Positions 16,985-26,444 of a stretch of 64,000 bases of DNA are shown in pieces. The notes below the pieces were generated by a model. That model was not told the origin of the DNA. It saw only the letters and a program-made list of their open reading frames with translations, and ran no database searches. Every line of letters starts with the position of its first letter. The first letter of the stretch is position 1. The translations under genes were made by a program, and so were the position numbers. The stretch covers positions 1 to 64,000 of the forward strand of contig DAOURR010000003.1 in assembly GCA_030627625.1 (NCBI GenBank), in the 5' to 3' direction. The DNA comes from UBA3103 sp002365855 (lineage in GTDB: Bacteria > Bacillota > Desulfotomaculia > Desulfotomaculales > Pelotomaculaceae).

Positions 16985-19900
16985 TTATATATTAATTTCA
17001 CTGCTTAGCACAACCTCTCTGGTTTCCTCCGTTCGGCCTTCTTCTGCCGCTCCCAACATGGTCAATAAACCCTCGAGCTGTTTAAGAAGTGCCCGGCTGT
17101 CACCGCAGTCAGCCCCGGCCAGCCGCAGCTTGATTTCAAAATCTTCTCCGGAGCTGTTAAACTTGACCCTGTTCTGGTACTTCTTGCCGGCCTCCACCAA
17201 AGCTTCACCGGTCAGGAGGTGTCCGGCTCCGAACAACAGGCGGAACTGCCCGGGCATAAGGCTGATTGTCTTTACCCTCATGCGTCCGGCTAGAACTCTG
17301 ACACCGGCCACCGACAGCAGATTTTGGACCGGCTCTGGCAGATCACCGAAACGATCCACCAGTTCCTCCTCAAGGTCTGACAGGTCACCTCTGGAAGACA
17401 GGCCGGCAAGCCGCTTGTATATCTCCACCTTCTGGTTTGTGTCAGGCACGTAGGCATCAGGTATATAGGCCTCTACAGGCAGTTCAATCGAGGTTTCCAC
17501 AGCCTGGACAGCCTGATCTCCACGGGCCTCTCTCACAGCTTCTTCCAGGAGGCGGCTGTACAGGTCAAACCCAACCGCCGCGATATGTCCGTGCTGCTCT
17601 GCCCCAAGTATATTTCCCGCGCCCCGTATTTCCAGGTCCCGCATGGCTATTTTAAAACCAGATCCCAGCTCAGTGAATTCACGGATGGCCGCAAGCCGTT
17701 TCTCTGCGGCTTCCCCCAACACCCTGTCCCTGCGGTAAGTGAAATAGGCGTAAGCCTGGCGATTAGATCTACCGACCCTGCCTCTCAGCTGATACAGCTG
17801 GGCCAGGCCCATCATGCCGGCCTCTTTCACCAGGAGGGTATTAACATTGGGAATATCCAGGCCGTTTTCGATGATCGTGGTACACAACAGGACATCGTAT
17901 TCACGGTTTAAAAAGTCCATCATCGCCTGTTCCAGTTCCTCTTCTCTCATTTGACCGTGGGCCAGCCCGATCCTGGCCTCCGGCACAAGGCCTTGCAGCC
18001 AGACCGCCACCCTGTCCAGGTCTACAACCCTGTTGTAAACAAAGAATACCTGCCCCCCACGGCTCAGCTCCCGGCGGACAGCCTCCCGGATCAGGACTGC
18101 ATCCTCCTCCAGAACATATGTCTGTACCGGATAGCGATCTTCAGGGGGTGTTTCGAGTATGCTGGTGTCCCTCATGCCTGCCATTGACATATGGAGTGTG
18201 CGCGGAATGGGCGTGGCTGAAAGGGTGAGCACATCTACGTCCCTGCGCAACATTTTTAACTTTTCCTTATGAGCAACCCCGAAACGCTGCTCTTCGTCCA
18301 CCACAAGCAGTCCCAGGTCTTTAAAACGCACATCGTCCTGCAGCAAACGGTGCGTGCCGATCACGATATCTACTGTGCCGCGCACAAGCCCTTGCAGCAC
18401 CAACTTTTGCTCTTTTGGAGTCTTGAAGCGGCTTAAAACCTCAACGTTTACCGGGTAGCCCTCCATCCTCTCCCGAAACGTGCTGAAATGCTGCTGAACC
18501 AGAATCGTTGTAGGCGCCAGAACAGCTACCTGCTTTTGGTCCATAACCGATTTAAAAGCTGCCCGGAGCGCAACCTCCGTTTTTCCATAGCCCACATCCC
18601 CGCATAGCAGCCGGTCCATCGGACTTTTACGTTCCATATCGGCCTTTACATCTTCAATAGCACGCAGCTGGTCGGGTGTTTCCTCGTAGGGGAAAGCCTC
18701 TTCAAACTCTCGCTGCCAAACTGTGTCACTGCCAAAAGCATGGCCTTTTAAGGTTTCTCTGGCGGCGTATAAGGCCAGGAGATCCTTTGCCATTTCCTTT
18801 ACAGCTTCTTTTACCTTCCCCTTGGCCCTGGCCCATTCATTCCCGCCCAGGCGGGACAGACGCGGCGCTTCTCCTTCACTGCCAAGATACTTCTGGATCA
18901 ATCCCACCTGGTCCACGGGTACGTAAAGCTTATCCTCCCCGGCATACTTTACCAGGAGGTATTCTTTTTGAATCCCTTCAATGGAAAGAGGAGCCACTCC
19001 CAGATAGCGGCCAATACCATGGTTGACATGGACGACGTAGTCACCGGCCTTGATGTCAACAAAAGGCGCCATGCGGTCGGCCCGCTTCCACTCTTTCCTG
19101 GGTTTTTTGCGCTGGCCGAAAATCTCCGCCTCGGTGAGCACAACGAAACGGCAGCCGGGAAGTTCAAACCCGCTGCCCAGGCTCCCGGGAGTTATCACCA
19201 CGTTGCCGCTCCTGATATGGCCCTCCGGGGTGGCTGCATAAAAAGCATCGATCTGATTGTCTTTCAGGGCGGAAAGAAGCTGCTGCGGGCGCTGTTGGCC
19301 GGAAGCCAGGAGGACTACCGCATAGCCAGATTTGCGCCAGAGCTTGATTTCTTCAGAAAGCCTGTTGATATTTCCAAAGAAGCCCTGTACTGTTTTCCCT
19401 GGAAAGTTTACGATGTTCTGCGGACTGACATACTCCGGCTGCCGCGGCAGTAAAGAACAGTATACGCCCCGGCGCCGGCTGAGAGACTTTTTAATGTGAT
19501 CCCACCCGGCAAGGCCAAGCAACTGGGAAGGAAGAAGCCGCCCCTGGATCAGCAGGTTGGTATATACTTCTGTCTGCTCCTGCAGAACAGCATCCATAAC
19601 CTCTTTAACCCGTATCGGATCATCTACAAAAACGGGAGCGCCAGCCGGCAGATAGTCTGTTACGGTATAAACATCCTTGTAGAAATAGGGTAAAAAATGC
19701 TCGTCACCGCTGAAGTATCCGGTAAACTCCCCCAGGACCTCATTGAACTTTTCTCTTAGCTGGTGTTCGGCTCCGGCCCGGCCTGTCCTGCTAAGCTTAT
19801 GAGCCTGCTTCTTGAATTCGTTTTCCAGAGATTTCCTGGCCTCTTCCCAAAGCGATTCTTTTATAATTAATTCCCTGGCCGGGTATACAGACAGGTTTTG

Positions 19901-20557
19901 AATATTTTCCTCGGACCTCTGGGTTGCGGCATTATAGCGGCGGATAGAATCAGTTTCATCGTCAAAGAACTCCAGTCTTACCGGCCTGTGGGCGGTCATG
20001 GGATAAATATCTAAAATGCCCCCGCGCAGGCCAAACTGCCCCCGCTCCTCCACCAGGTCCGCCCGTTCATAGCCCAAGGCTATAAGGGTGCGCAGCGTTC
20101 CCTCCAGGTCCACCCTGTCTCCAACAGCAAAGTTTAAAACCGTAGAGCCAAAATCTGCTGGAGGAATCAGCCTCCTCAAGAGGGCTTCGGCTGGGGCAAC
20201 AACCAGGATGCGCTCCAGCCTGGTTAAACTCTCCAGGATCTGGAGACGCTGGGCCACCATCTCTTTACTGTGGGCCAGGATCTGGTAAGGCAGGAGCTGC
20301 CAGACAGGAAACAGGCGCACGGGCACACCTGGCAGAAGCGCTGACAGCTCTTCCGCCAGCAAGGCTGCCTCCCTTTCCCCGGGTGTTATTACCAGTACCG
20401 GCAGCTCAGCTACTTTTTCGGCCAAACCGGCGAAAAGGTAGCTGCGCTGTGACCCGGAGAGGCCAAAGACCAGCTGCTGCCTGCAGCTTTTTTTTAGTCC
20501 AATTTCAAGGCTCTCAAACTCTGTCGCAGATTGAAGCGGCTTCAGGATGCCTCGCAT
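16985..20557 (-). CDS. mfd: Transcription-repair coupling factor Mfd
   Basis: Mfd removes RNA polymerase stalled at DNA damage and recruits UvrABC. The 1190-residue protein has the expected order: UvrB-homology N-terminal region, RNA-polymerase-interacting domain (GDYVVHVNHGIGRYLGV, about 505-575), then a RecG-like helicase with Walker A DRLLCGDVGYGKTEVALRAA, the DEEQRFGV box, SATPIPRTL and QLRGRVGRS, and a C-terminal TRCF domain. ATG 20557 has GGAGG upstream. A strong terminator (20584-20618) separates it from fin. Confidence 0.97.
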   Translation of the reverse strand: MRGILKPLQSATEFESLEIGLKKSCRQQLVFGLSGSQRSYLFAGLAEKVAELPVLVITPGEREAALLAEELSALLPGVPVRLFPVWQLLPYQILAHSKEMVAQRLQILESLTRLERILVVAPAEALLRRLIPPADFGSTVLNFAVGDRVDLEGTLRTLIALGYERADLVEERGQFGLRGGILDIYPMTAHRPVRLEFFDDETDSIRRYNAATQRSEENIQNLSVYPARELIIKESLWEEARKSLENEFKKQAHKLSRTGRAGAEHQLREKFNEVLGEFTGYFSGDEHFLPYFYKDVYTVTDYLPAGAPVFVDDPIRVKEVMDAVLQEQTEVYTNLLIQGRLLPSQLLGLAGWDHIKKSLSRRRGVYCSLLPRQPEYVSPQNIVNFPGKTVQGFFGNINRLSEEIKLWRKSGYAVVLLASGQQRPQQLLSALKDNQIDAFYAATPEGHIRSGNVVITPGSLGSGFELPGCRFVVLTEAEIFGQRKKPRKEWKRADRMAPFVDIKAGDYVVHVNHGIGRYLGVAPLSIEGIQKEYLLVKYAGEDKLYVPVDQVGLIQKYLGSEGEAPRLSRLGGNEWARAKGKVKEAVKEMAKDLLALYAARETLKGHAFGSDTVWQREFEEAFPYEETPDQLRAIEDVKADMERKSPMDRLLCGDVGYGKTEVALRAAFKSVMDQKQVAVLAPTTILVQQHFSTFRERMEGYPVNVEVLSRFKTPKEQKLVLQGLVRGTVDIVIGTHRLLQDDVRFKDLGLLVVDEEQRFGVAHKEKLKMLRRDVDVLTLSATPIPRTLHMSMAGMRDTSILETPPEDRYPVQTYVLEEDAVLIREAVRRELSRGGQVFFVYNRVVDLDRVAVWLQGLVPEARIGLAHGQMREEELEQAMMDFLNREYDVLLCTTIIENGLDIPNVNTLLVKEAGMMGLAQLYQLRGRVGRSNRQAYAYFTYRRDRVLGEAAEKRLAAIREFTELGSGFKIAMRDLEIRGAGNILGAEQHGHIAAVGFDLYSRLLEEAVREARGDQAVQAVETSIELPVEAYIPDAYVPDTNQKVEIYKRLAGLSSRGDLSDLEEELVDRFGDLPEPVQNLLSVAGVRVLAGRMRVKTISLMPGQFRLLFGAGHLLTGEALVEAGKKYQNRVKFNSSGEDFEIKLRLAGADCGDSRALLKQLEGLLTMLGAAEEGRTEETREVVLSSEINI

Positions 20558-20583
20558 AAAAACTCCTCCGTTTTCCCCATCAC

Positions 20584-20618
20584 AAAAAGAGCTTTAGCTG
20601 TGCAAGGGCTAAAGCTCT
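20584..20618 (-). terminator. Terminator between fin and mfd
   Basis: On the minus strand an 11-bp perfect stem, AGAGCTTTAGC and GCTAAAGCTCT around a nine-base loop, runs into TTTTT. It ends the pth-fin transcript and makes mfd a separate unit. Confidence 0.88.
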
Positions 20619-20649
20619 GATCTACTTGACGTGTTCACCTGTTTCAGTA

Positions 20650-20883
20650 TCAGTGCAGCGTCGGCCCGTTAATAAAGCCGCTGTCAGGGCTGCCGTATAA
20701 GGTTTCCCGGCAGTCGTCGCACAGCGTGGTAATGTAAATTCTACCCTGTCCGCTGCCCAATTTCATTATATCCAGAGGCTTAACACCCGTCAAGCCGGAC
20801 ACCCTGCCGTTATTCGGCTGGGCCGGTATGTCTGCTTCATCAACTACTGCGTCACAACATTCGCATATGTACAACAATTTCAA
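20650..20883 (-). CDS. fin: Anti-sigma-F factor Fin
   Basis: The 77-residue protein matches Fin (YabK): paired cysteines CECCD near residues 8-12 and CDDC near 56-59, and the central SGLTGVKPLDIMKLGSGQG. Fin is made in the forespore and inhibits sigma-F, helping the change to sigma-G. The order pth-fin-mfd is the same as in Bacillus. The TTG start has a G-rich ribosome-binding site (AAAGGGGG). Confidence 0.88.
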   Translation of the reverse strand: MKLLYICECCDAVVDEADIPAQPNNGRVSGLTGVKPLDIMKLGSGQGRIYITTLCDDCRETLYGSPDSGFINGPTLH

Positions 20884-20944
20884 GACCCGGCCCCCTTTAC
20901 AGCATCCAGGACTGCGGAGCAGCGACTACGTCGCAGTATATCAA

Positions 20945-21511
20945 TTACTTTCTATTATAAAGGTTCATAGCTTTGTCCAGACCTTCTCTTACCACACAGC
21001 GAACAGCTTCTGCCGCCAGGCCCAGAGCTTCTTCCACACACCTGGCTTCTTCTCCGGTCAGACGGCCCAATACAAAATCGCTGCTGTCATAATCGGGATT
21101 TGCCGGTTTGCCGATACCAACCCTGACCCTGGGAAAGCTGTCTGTGCCCAGAGACTGGACCACGGACTGCACCCCTTTATGCCCGCCAGAACCTCCATCC
21201 GGACGTATGCGCAGCTTGCCGGGGGGAAGGTCAAGATCGTCGTAGATCAAAATCAGGTCACCGGCCGCAAGGCCGTACCACCTGAGCAGGCTGCCGACGG
21301 CTTCACCGCTTAAATTCATATAGGTTTGGGGTTTGGCCAGAATTGCTTTTTCACCAGCTATCTGCCCCTGGCCAACGACAGCCTTGAATGCTTTCTTTTT
21401 AACCGGCACTCCCATTTCAGAGGCCAGGCGGTCAATGACCATAAAGCCTGCGTTATGCCTTGTGGCTGCGTACTCCCGGCCCGGGTTGCCCAGGCCCACA
21501 ATCAGTTTCAT
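20945..21511 (-). CDS. pth: Peptidyl-tRNA hydrolase
   Basis: Pth frees tRNA from peptidyl-tRNA that drops off ribosomes. The 188-residue protein shows the family's KLIVGLGNPGREY start, the catalytic His19 in TRHNAGFMVID, PQTYMNLSGEAVGSL, and LILIYDDLDLPPGKLRIRPD with SGGHKGVQS. The ATG has CGGAGG seven bases upstream. It is downstream of ctc and upstream of fin in the conserved order. Confidence 0.96.
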   Translation of the reverse strand: MKLIVGLGNPGREYAATRHNAGFMVIDRLASEMGVPVKKKAFKAVVGQGQIAGEKAILAKPQTYMNLSGEAVGSLLRWYGLAAGDLILIYDDLDLPPGKLRIRPDGGSGGHKGVQSVVQSLGTDSFPRVRVGIGKPANPDYDSSDFVLGRLTGEEARCVEEALGLAAEAVRCVVREGLDKAMNLYNRK

Positions 21512-21665
21512 ACGGCACCTCCGCGACTAATCTCCACCTATTTTACCCCAGCGGGCCTTTGGATGGAAGAACCATTTCACGCAGTGAGCGGAGTTTACCG
21601 GTATCATTAAAACTATTTGCACTGCATAGCAAATAATGCCAGCCAATAAATGGCAGCAAGGTATT

Positions 21666-22316
21666 TTACCTGTCTTCAGCTTCTGATTCGTCTTTCCCTT
21701 CCTCTGCCTCTGTTTTATCTTCTTCTACCGGGATCTCTGCCTCAACCGGTGCTTTATCCGCAGCAGTTATAGTAACCACCGGAGCATGCGGGTCCTCCAA
21801 AATCTTTACATCCAGAGGTGTGATTAGTTCTGATACAGTAACAGCATCACCAATATCCAGCCCCGATATATCCACCTTTATTGCATCAGGTATTAAAGTT
21901 GCCAGGCATTCCACATCAATGCGCCGCATCAGCGGTGTCAGAATACCGCCGGCAATGACTCCGGGAGCAGTGCCATCCAGGTGAACCGGAACTGTGGTAT
22001 GCACTATATCTTTTAACGATACCTGGTGAAAGTCGGCGTGTATAATAGATTCCCGTTTCACAGGGTCGCGCTGGAGCGACTTTACAAGCACCTTATACTT
22101 CTTGGTTTTCCCGTCTTCACTGACTTTCATGCTGATTAGAGCGTTTGACCCGGCTTCTTTCAATATTTTTTTCAATTCCTTGGCGTCAACGGCTATTGAC
22201 ATGCTGCCCACGTTTTTGCCGTATACAACAGCCGGGATCATTCCGTCTTTTCTCAACTTGTTTTTATTACTACCGCTTTTTTCAGGTCTTGCTTTGCCAT
22301 CCAATTCTGAATTCAT
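21666..22316 (-). CDS. ctc: 50S ribosomal protein L25 / general stress protein Ctc
   Basis: The 216-residue protein is a long-form L25/Ctc with an N-terminal 5S-rRNA-binding domain (RKDGMIPAVVYGKN, FHQVSLKDIVHTTVPVHLDG) and a C-terminal TL5-type beta domain (DVECLATLIPDAIKVDISGLDIGD). It ends in an acidic tail of about 30 residues rich in Glu and Asp, common in long Ctc proteins. It binds 5S rRNA in the large subunit. The ATG follows GGGGGG. The usual neighbour prs is displaced by a 4-kb iron-uptake insert. Confidence 0.94.
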   Translation of the reverse strand: MNSELDGKARPEKSGSNKNKLRKDGMIPAVVYGKNVGSMSIAVDAKELKKILKEAGSNALISMKVSEDGKTKKYKVLVKSLQRDPVKRESIIHADFHQVSLKDIVHTTVPVHLDGTAPGVIAGGILTPLMRRIDVECLATLIPDAIKVDISGLDIGDAVTVSELITPLDVKILEDPHAPVVTITAADKAPVEAEIPVEEDKTEAEEGKDESEAEDR

Positions 22317-22427
22317 ATAACTGGCAGCCCCCCTTTAAAGTTATTATTCCCTTAATTTGTCATAAACATTCTACGGCGGGAATATCATTTAGCTAGGAAC
22401 TTTTTAGGTCTAAAAGGGGGCCATAAG

Positions 22428-23255
22428 ATGCGAAAAAGCAAGCGATTTATCTCCATGCCGGTGGTCAGCCTGGAGGAAGGCCAGAAGATTGGCACTGTTA
22501 AGGGACTCGTTGTGGATCCCGCAGCTAAAAAAATTGTTGCGCTAATCATTGAGCAAAAAGGTTGGTTTAAGGAGCAGCGGTTTATCCCCTACCACAGAAT
22601 ACACAGCGTGGGCGGCGATGCTATAACTATTGAAAAAACATCCGGGGTGGAAAGAGCGGCGAGGTTCCCGGACATTGTCAGACTGCTGAAGGAAAAAGTA
22701 AGCGTTACAGGGGCCAAGCTTGTTGCAGAGAACGGGACTGTTTTGGGCTATGTGGATGAATACTACATCGACACCAAGACTGGAACCATTGCTGGATTGG
22801 AATTTTCAGGGAACTTCATTAACGGCGTGGTGAGCGGGCACACTTTTATTGATATTGATTTTGTCCGCACCCTGGGGAGAGAAGTGGTGATAATTAACAA
22901 CGAGGGTGTCGAAAGCGTTTTCAAACTCGATGGGGGTATACAGGAAAGAGTAAAAAATATCAGGGAATCAACAAGCCATATCTGGGGCAGCACCGTCCAG
23001 AAAACCAGGGGTATTGGAACCAGTCTGAACAAGTCCCTCGACAACTTAAAAAAGGATCTTAAATTAGGCATGGAGCAGGATGAAGGAAACATTTTCAGTA
23101 ATGACAGGATTAAAAAAGAACAGTGTCCCGATGAAGAAGTTGACAGTCAGCTGCATGAAAACGCTCCATGGGAAGATACAGCGCCTGACCATGCCGCTGT
23201 TCCTCCTTCCGAAGGCGGGGGCGATATTCGCAAAGACGCGCCTCCTCCGTCGTAA
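22428..23255 (+). CDS. PRC-barrel domain protein
   Basis: The 275-residue protein has two PRC-barrel repeats (about residues 5-80, MPVVSLEEGQKIGTVKGLVV, and 95-165, AENGTVLGYVDEYYID) followed by a helical, charged, probably disordered tail of about 90 residues. PRC barrels occur in RNA-processing and photosynthetic proteins, and in spore formers as YlmC-like proteins; the role here is unknown. The ATG has AAAGGGGG upstream, and a strong terminator follows at 23285-23325, so the gene is likely monocistronic. Confidence 0.75.
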   Translation: MRKSKRFISMPVVSLEEGQKIGTVKGLVVDPAAKKIVALIIEQKGWFKEQRFIPYHRIHSVGGDAITIEKTSGVERAARFPDIVRLLKEKVSVTGAKLVAENGTVLGYVDEYYIDTKTGTIAGLEFSGNFINGVVSGHTFIDIDFVRTLGREVVIINNEGVESVFKLDGGIQERVKNIRESTSHIWGSTVQKTRGIGTSLNKSLDNLKKDLKLGMEQDEGNIFSNDRIKKEQCPDEEVDSQLHENAPWEDTAPDHAAVPPSEGGGDIRKDAPPPS

Positions 23256-23284
23256 TCCATTTAGGAAACAACATTTGAGACTGA

Positions 23285-23325
23285 AAGGTTATCGTCTAAT
23301 CTTAGACAATAGCCTTCTTTTTTTT
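23285..23325 (+). terminator. Terminator after the PRC-barrel gene
   Basis: A long stem (AAGG..TAT.GTCTAA pairing with TTAGAC.ATA.CCTT, with two mismatches) ends in nine T at 23317-23325. It isolates the feo genes from the upstream gene. Confidence 0.85.
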
Positions 23326-23375
23326 GGCTTACGCTAGGCTGTAACAAAAATATCATCCACGCATAAAATAAATTG

Positions 23376-23389
23376 TTAGCTGAAGCTAA
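23376..23389 (+). promoter_or_regulatory. Candidate metal-regulator operator upstream of feoA
   Basis: The perfect inverted repeat TTAGCT-GA-AGCTAA lies 44 bases before the feoA start. TTAG and CTAA half-sites recall operators of DtxR/IdeR-type iron regulators, and a DtxR-family gene closes this locus. The assignment is inference and no second copy was found elsewhere in the window. Confidence 0.4.
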
Positions 23390-23432
23390 ATATTTAAACC
23401 AGGACACAAAGTTTTTCAAGGGAGTAAATAGG

Positions 23433-23693
23433 ATGATTGATTGCTTCTCCCCCACCGGGGCCGGTAAAAAGATCAGGCTGTATGATCTGCCCATTGGCAG
23501 GCCGGCTGTTGTCGCTTCAATCAATGCAGACGAAGTGACCAGGCGCAGGATGATGGATTTGGGCCTTACCCCGGGAACTAAAGTTACAGCTTTAAGGGTT
23601 AGCCCTCTTGGAGAACCGAAGGCCTTTAAAATACGCGGCGCCGTCATCGCCTTCAGGAAAGAAGATGCGGACAAAATTTTGATAGATCTTTAA
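23433..23693 (+). CDS. feoA: Ferrous iron transport protein A
   Basis: The 86-residue protein is an SH3-like FeoA (IRLYDLPIGRPAVVASINADE, RRRMMDLGLTPGTKVTAL, PLGEPKAFKIRGAVIAFRKED). FeoA assists FeoB in ferrous iron uptake. ATG 23433 with AAGGGAG eight bases upstream is chosen; the frame is open 60 bases further but without a ribosome-binding site. It leads the feoA-feoB'-feoB'' operon. Confidence 0.92.
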   Translation: MIDCFSPTGAGKKIRLYDLPIGRPAVVASINADEVTRRRMMDLGLTPGTKVTALRVSPLGEPKAFKIRGAVIAFRKEDADKILIDL

Positions 23694-23707
23694 GGAGCGT
23701 GGGCGTG

Positions 23708-24493
23708 ATGGGTTTAACATACCAGTCCTGCAGCATCGGGGTAACGAAAGAATCATTTTCCAAACGGCGCACCTCCGGGGTCGATTATACAGTCGCCCTG
23801 GCCGGCAACCCCAATACGGGGAAGAGCACAGTGTTTAACGCCCTGACCGGCTTAAACCAGCATACCGGCAACTGGCCGGGCAAAACCGTATTATATGCCG
23901 AGGGCATGTATACTTACAAAGAAAATACATTTAAGCTGGTCGATCTGCCCGGAACCTATTCCCTGATGGCCAACTCCCCCGAAGAACAGGTAGCCAGGGA
24001 TTTTCTTTACACTGGAAGGCCGCATACTACGGTAGTGGTGGTAGACGCTACCTGCCTGGAAAGAAATTTGAACCTGGCCCTGCAGGTGTTTGAAATCACT
24101 TCCCGGGTAGTACTGTGTGTTAATTTGATAGATGAAGCAAAAAGAAAAAAAATAGTGATCGACATGGACTCTCTGGCCGGCAAGCTGGGTGTCCCGGTAG
24201 TTACTACGGCGGCACGGGATGGTTATGGACTGGACACACTGGTTTCTACTATTGCTGACGTAGCTGCCGGGCGAGTCAAAACAACACCGTTTATGATTAA
24301 ATACAAAGATGTTATTGAGGATGCCGTCCAAAAGCTGGAACCAAAAATCAAAATGCTCTTGGGAGACGAATTTAATACCCGCTGGCTGGCGTTAAGATTA
24401 TTGGATAAAGACCAGGTGGTCATCAGCGCCGTCAAGCAGCACCTGGCCAGAAAAAATGGTTTTGCCGCAACTGGAGGTGAAGCGCCGGCATGA
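23708..24493 (+). CDS. feoB: FeoB N-terminal GTPase part (split FeoB)
   Basis: The protein of about 261 residues contains the FeoB G-protein domain alone: P-loop GNPNTGKSTVFNAL, GNWPGKTV switch I, DLPGTYSL, NLIDEAKRK and a helical GDI-like stretch at the end. No membrane segment is present; those are in the next gene. A ribosome-binding site AAGGAG overlaps the feoA stop; GTG 23705 or ATG 23708 fit it better than the first GTG at 23699. It overlaps the following gene by four bases (ATGA). Confidence 0.9.
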   Translation: MGLTYQSCSIGVTKESFSKRRTSGVDYTVALAGNPNTGKSTVFNALTGLNQHTGNWPGKTVLYAEGMYTYKENTFKLVDLPGTYSLMANSPEEQVARDFLYTGRPHTTVVVVDATCLERNLNLALQVFEITSRVVLCVNLIDEAKRKKIVIDMDSLAGKLGVPVVTTAARDGYGLDTLVSTIADVAAGRVKTTPFMIKYKDVIEDAVQKLEPKIKMLLGDEFNTRWLALRLLDKDQVVISAVKQHLARKNGFAATGGEAPA

Positions 24494-25884
24494 AACGGAA
24501 GTATCCATATTCCGGCCTGGATGATATCCTGAAGGAAGTCGAGCTGTTAAATCCCTCGGGAGCGTTGAAACTAAACGATTCTATAGTAAGCCACATTTAT
24601 TTGGGAGCAGAAAAGATTGCCGGGGAGGTCGTCAGTCAACAAGAAAAACCCAAAATTGATTGGGATCGGAAAATGGATGATATCCTCACTTCAAAGGTAT
24701 TCGGCTTTCCTTCCATGCTCTTGCTGCTGGCGGTTGTATTCTGGATAACTGTTACCGGCGCGAATTATCCCTCCGAGATGTTGGCCGCGGCTCTATTCTG
24801 GATCCAGGACCGCCTGACTGATTTGTGCCACCTGCTGGGCGCCCCTGCCTGGGTAAACGGTTTCTTTGTAGAAGGCGTCTACCTCAGTATGGCCTGGGTT
24901 GTGGCAGTCATGCTCCCGCCGATGGCTATCTTCTTCCCCTGCTTCACCATACTTGAGGACATGGGCTATCTGCCAAGAGTGGCTTTCAATCTGGATCGCC
25001 TTTTTAAGAAGGCGGGAACTCACGGAAAGCAGTCCCTGACCATGAGCATGGGCTTTGGATGTAATGCCGCGGGTATCGTGGCCTGCAGGATAATTGAATC
25101 TCCCCGGGAGCGCTTAATTGCCATGCTGACAAATAATTTTGTGCCCTGCAACGGGCGCTTTCCGACCTTGATCGCCCTCGCCAGCTTAATGGTCCTGGGG
25201 ATGACCGCATCACCCGGCGTAACTATTATAGTAGTAGGCATTGTTTTATTGGGAATAGCCGCTACTCTCACTGTTTCCTGGGGCCTTTCCAAAACACTGC
25301 TCAAGGGAATACCCTCTGCATTTGTGCTGGAACTGCCTCCCTACCGCAGGCCGCAGCTTGGAAAAATTATCGTACGATCGATTTTTGACCGCACCCTGTT
25401 TGTGCTTGGCCGGGCGATTTGTGTCGCAGCGCCGGCAGGGGGCATAGCCTGGCTTTTAGCCAACATCCACTCCGGCGGATTAAGTTTGCTCCAGCATTGC
25501 GGCAGCTGGCTTAACCCGTTTGGGCAGCTTTTAGGGATGGACGGCTTTATCTTGATGGCCTTTATCCTGGGATTTCCGGCCAATGAAATAGTACTGCCCA
25601 TTCTGATCATGAGTTACCTGGCGGCCGGCTCAATGACGGAATTGAGCAGTATCGAACAGTTATCCAATTTATTCGTTGTTGAGCATGGCTGGACCTGGCT
25701 GACCGCAGCCTGCATGATGCTGTTCTCCCTGCTGCACTATCCCTGCAGCACAACCCTCCTGACTATTTGGCGGGAGTCCCGCAGCATAAAATGGACTGCG
25801 CTTTCCGCCCTTATTCCCCTGGTCATAGCCTGTATTGTGTGCTTTGCTGTCGCTCAGGCCGCAAGGTTATTGGGTTGGGTTTGA
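24490..25884 (+). CDS. feoB: FeoB C-terminal membrane channel part (split FeoB)
   Basis: The 464-residue protein carries the FeoB transmembrane region with two Gate-type segments: AMAWVVAVMLPPMAIFFPCF, the GFGCNAAGIVACRII motif, TNNFVPCNGRFPTLIALASL, and ILGFPANEIVLPILIMSYL. About ten membrane helices are expected. Together with the preceding G-domain gene it would make a complete FeoB ferrous-iron transporter from two chains. Its last 18 bases overlap the convergent regulator gene. The start overlaps the previous stop, so the two halves are coupled in translation. Confidence 0.9.
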   Translation: MKRKYPYSGLDDILKEVELLNPSGALKLNDSIVSHIYLGAEKIAGEVVSQQEKPKIDWDRKMDDILTSKVFGFPSMLLLLAVVFWITVTGANYPSEMLAAALFWIQDRLTDLCHLLGAPAWVNGFFVEGVYLSMAWVVAVMLPPMAIFFPCFTILEDMGYLPRVAFNLDRLFKKAGTHGKQSLTMSMGFGCNAAGIVACRIIESPRERLIAMLTNNFVPCNGRFPTLIALASLMVLGMTASPGVTIIVVGIVLLGIAATLTVSWGLSKTLLKGIPSAFVLELPPYRRPQLGKIIVRSIFDRTLFVLGRAICVAAPAGGIAWLLANIHSGGLSLLQHCGSWLNPFGQLLGMDGFILMAFILGFPANEIVLPILIMSYLAAGSMTELSSIEQLSNLFVVEHGWTWLTAACMMLFSLLHYPCSTTLLTIWRESRSIKWTALSALIPLVIACIVCFAVAQAARLLGWV

Positions 25885-26373
25885 ACTAATATGAATCTTA
25901 TCATTTAAGCTTTCTTTTTCTTTTCGATATGTTTCAAATTCTTTATGCGTTTCAGGTTTTTCTTTAAAAAATTCAACAAAATCAGCCAGGCATTTCAGCG
26001 TTTGAGCACTCACGGTGTGCTCAATTTTTTCTGTCTCTTCCAGCAAGCCCTTTGTTATGCCCAGCAGTTTTAAAAATTCTTCAACGACCTGGTGGCGCTC
26101 CAGCAGGGCCTTGCCTATTCTCAGGCCTTTTTTACTGAGCATAATCATGCCGTATTTTTCATAATTTATAATTTCTATTTCCGCCAGTTTTTGCACCATT
26201 TTCGTGGCGGATGGAGGTTGGACATTCAGCGCGGCGGCCAGGTCATTGATCCTTGTAAAGCCTGTATCCCTGGAAAGGCGGTAGATCATTTCCAGGTAGT
26301 CCTCCATTGAGGCGGTCAGGAGATCTTGGTCTTTTTTCATATATTCACGGAAGGTAAAAAACTCTTTGTCCAT
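25867..26373 (-). CDS. DtxR/MntR-family metal-dependent transcriptional regulator
   Basis: The 168-residue protein has the DtxR winged-helix (ASMEDYLEMIYRLSRDTGF, INDLAAALNVQPPSATKMVQKLAE) and a dimerisation domain with metal-binding candidates (LERHQVVEEFLKLLGI, IEHTVSAQTLKCLADF). The overall length fits the MntR/IdeR type without an SH3 domain. Being convergent with feoB and overlapping it suggests it controls iron uptake; whether it senses iron or manganese cannot be read reliably. The ATG has GAGGTG upstream. Confidence 0.88.
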   Translation of the reverse strand: MDKEFFTFREYMKKDQDLLTASMEDYLEMIYRLSRDTGFTRINDLAAALNVQPPSATKMVQKLAEIEIINYEKYGMIMLSKKGLRIGKALLERHQVVEEFLKLLGITKGLLEETEKIEHTVSAQTLKCLADFVEFFKEKPETHKEFETYRKEKESLNDKIHISSNPTQ

Positions 26374-26444
26374 TCATAAATCACCTCTTAAACAGCGGGG
26401 TTTACTAAATATTATGCGAAAAATCCTTTTTATTGCCTTATAAA

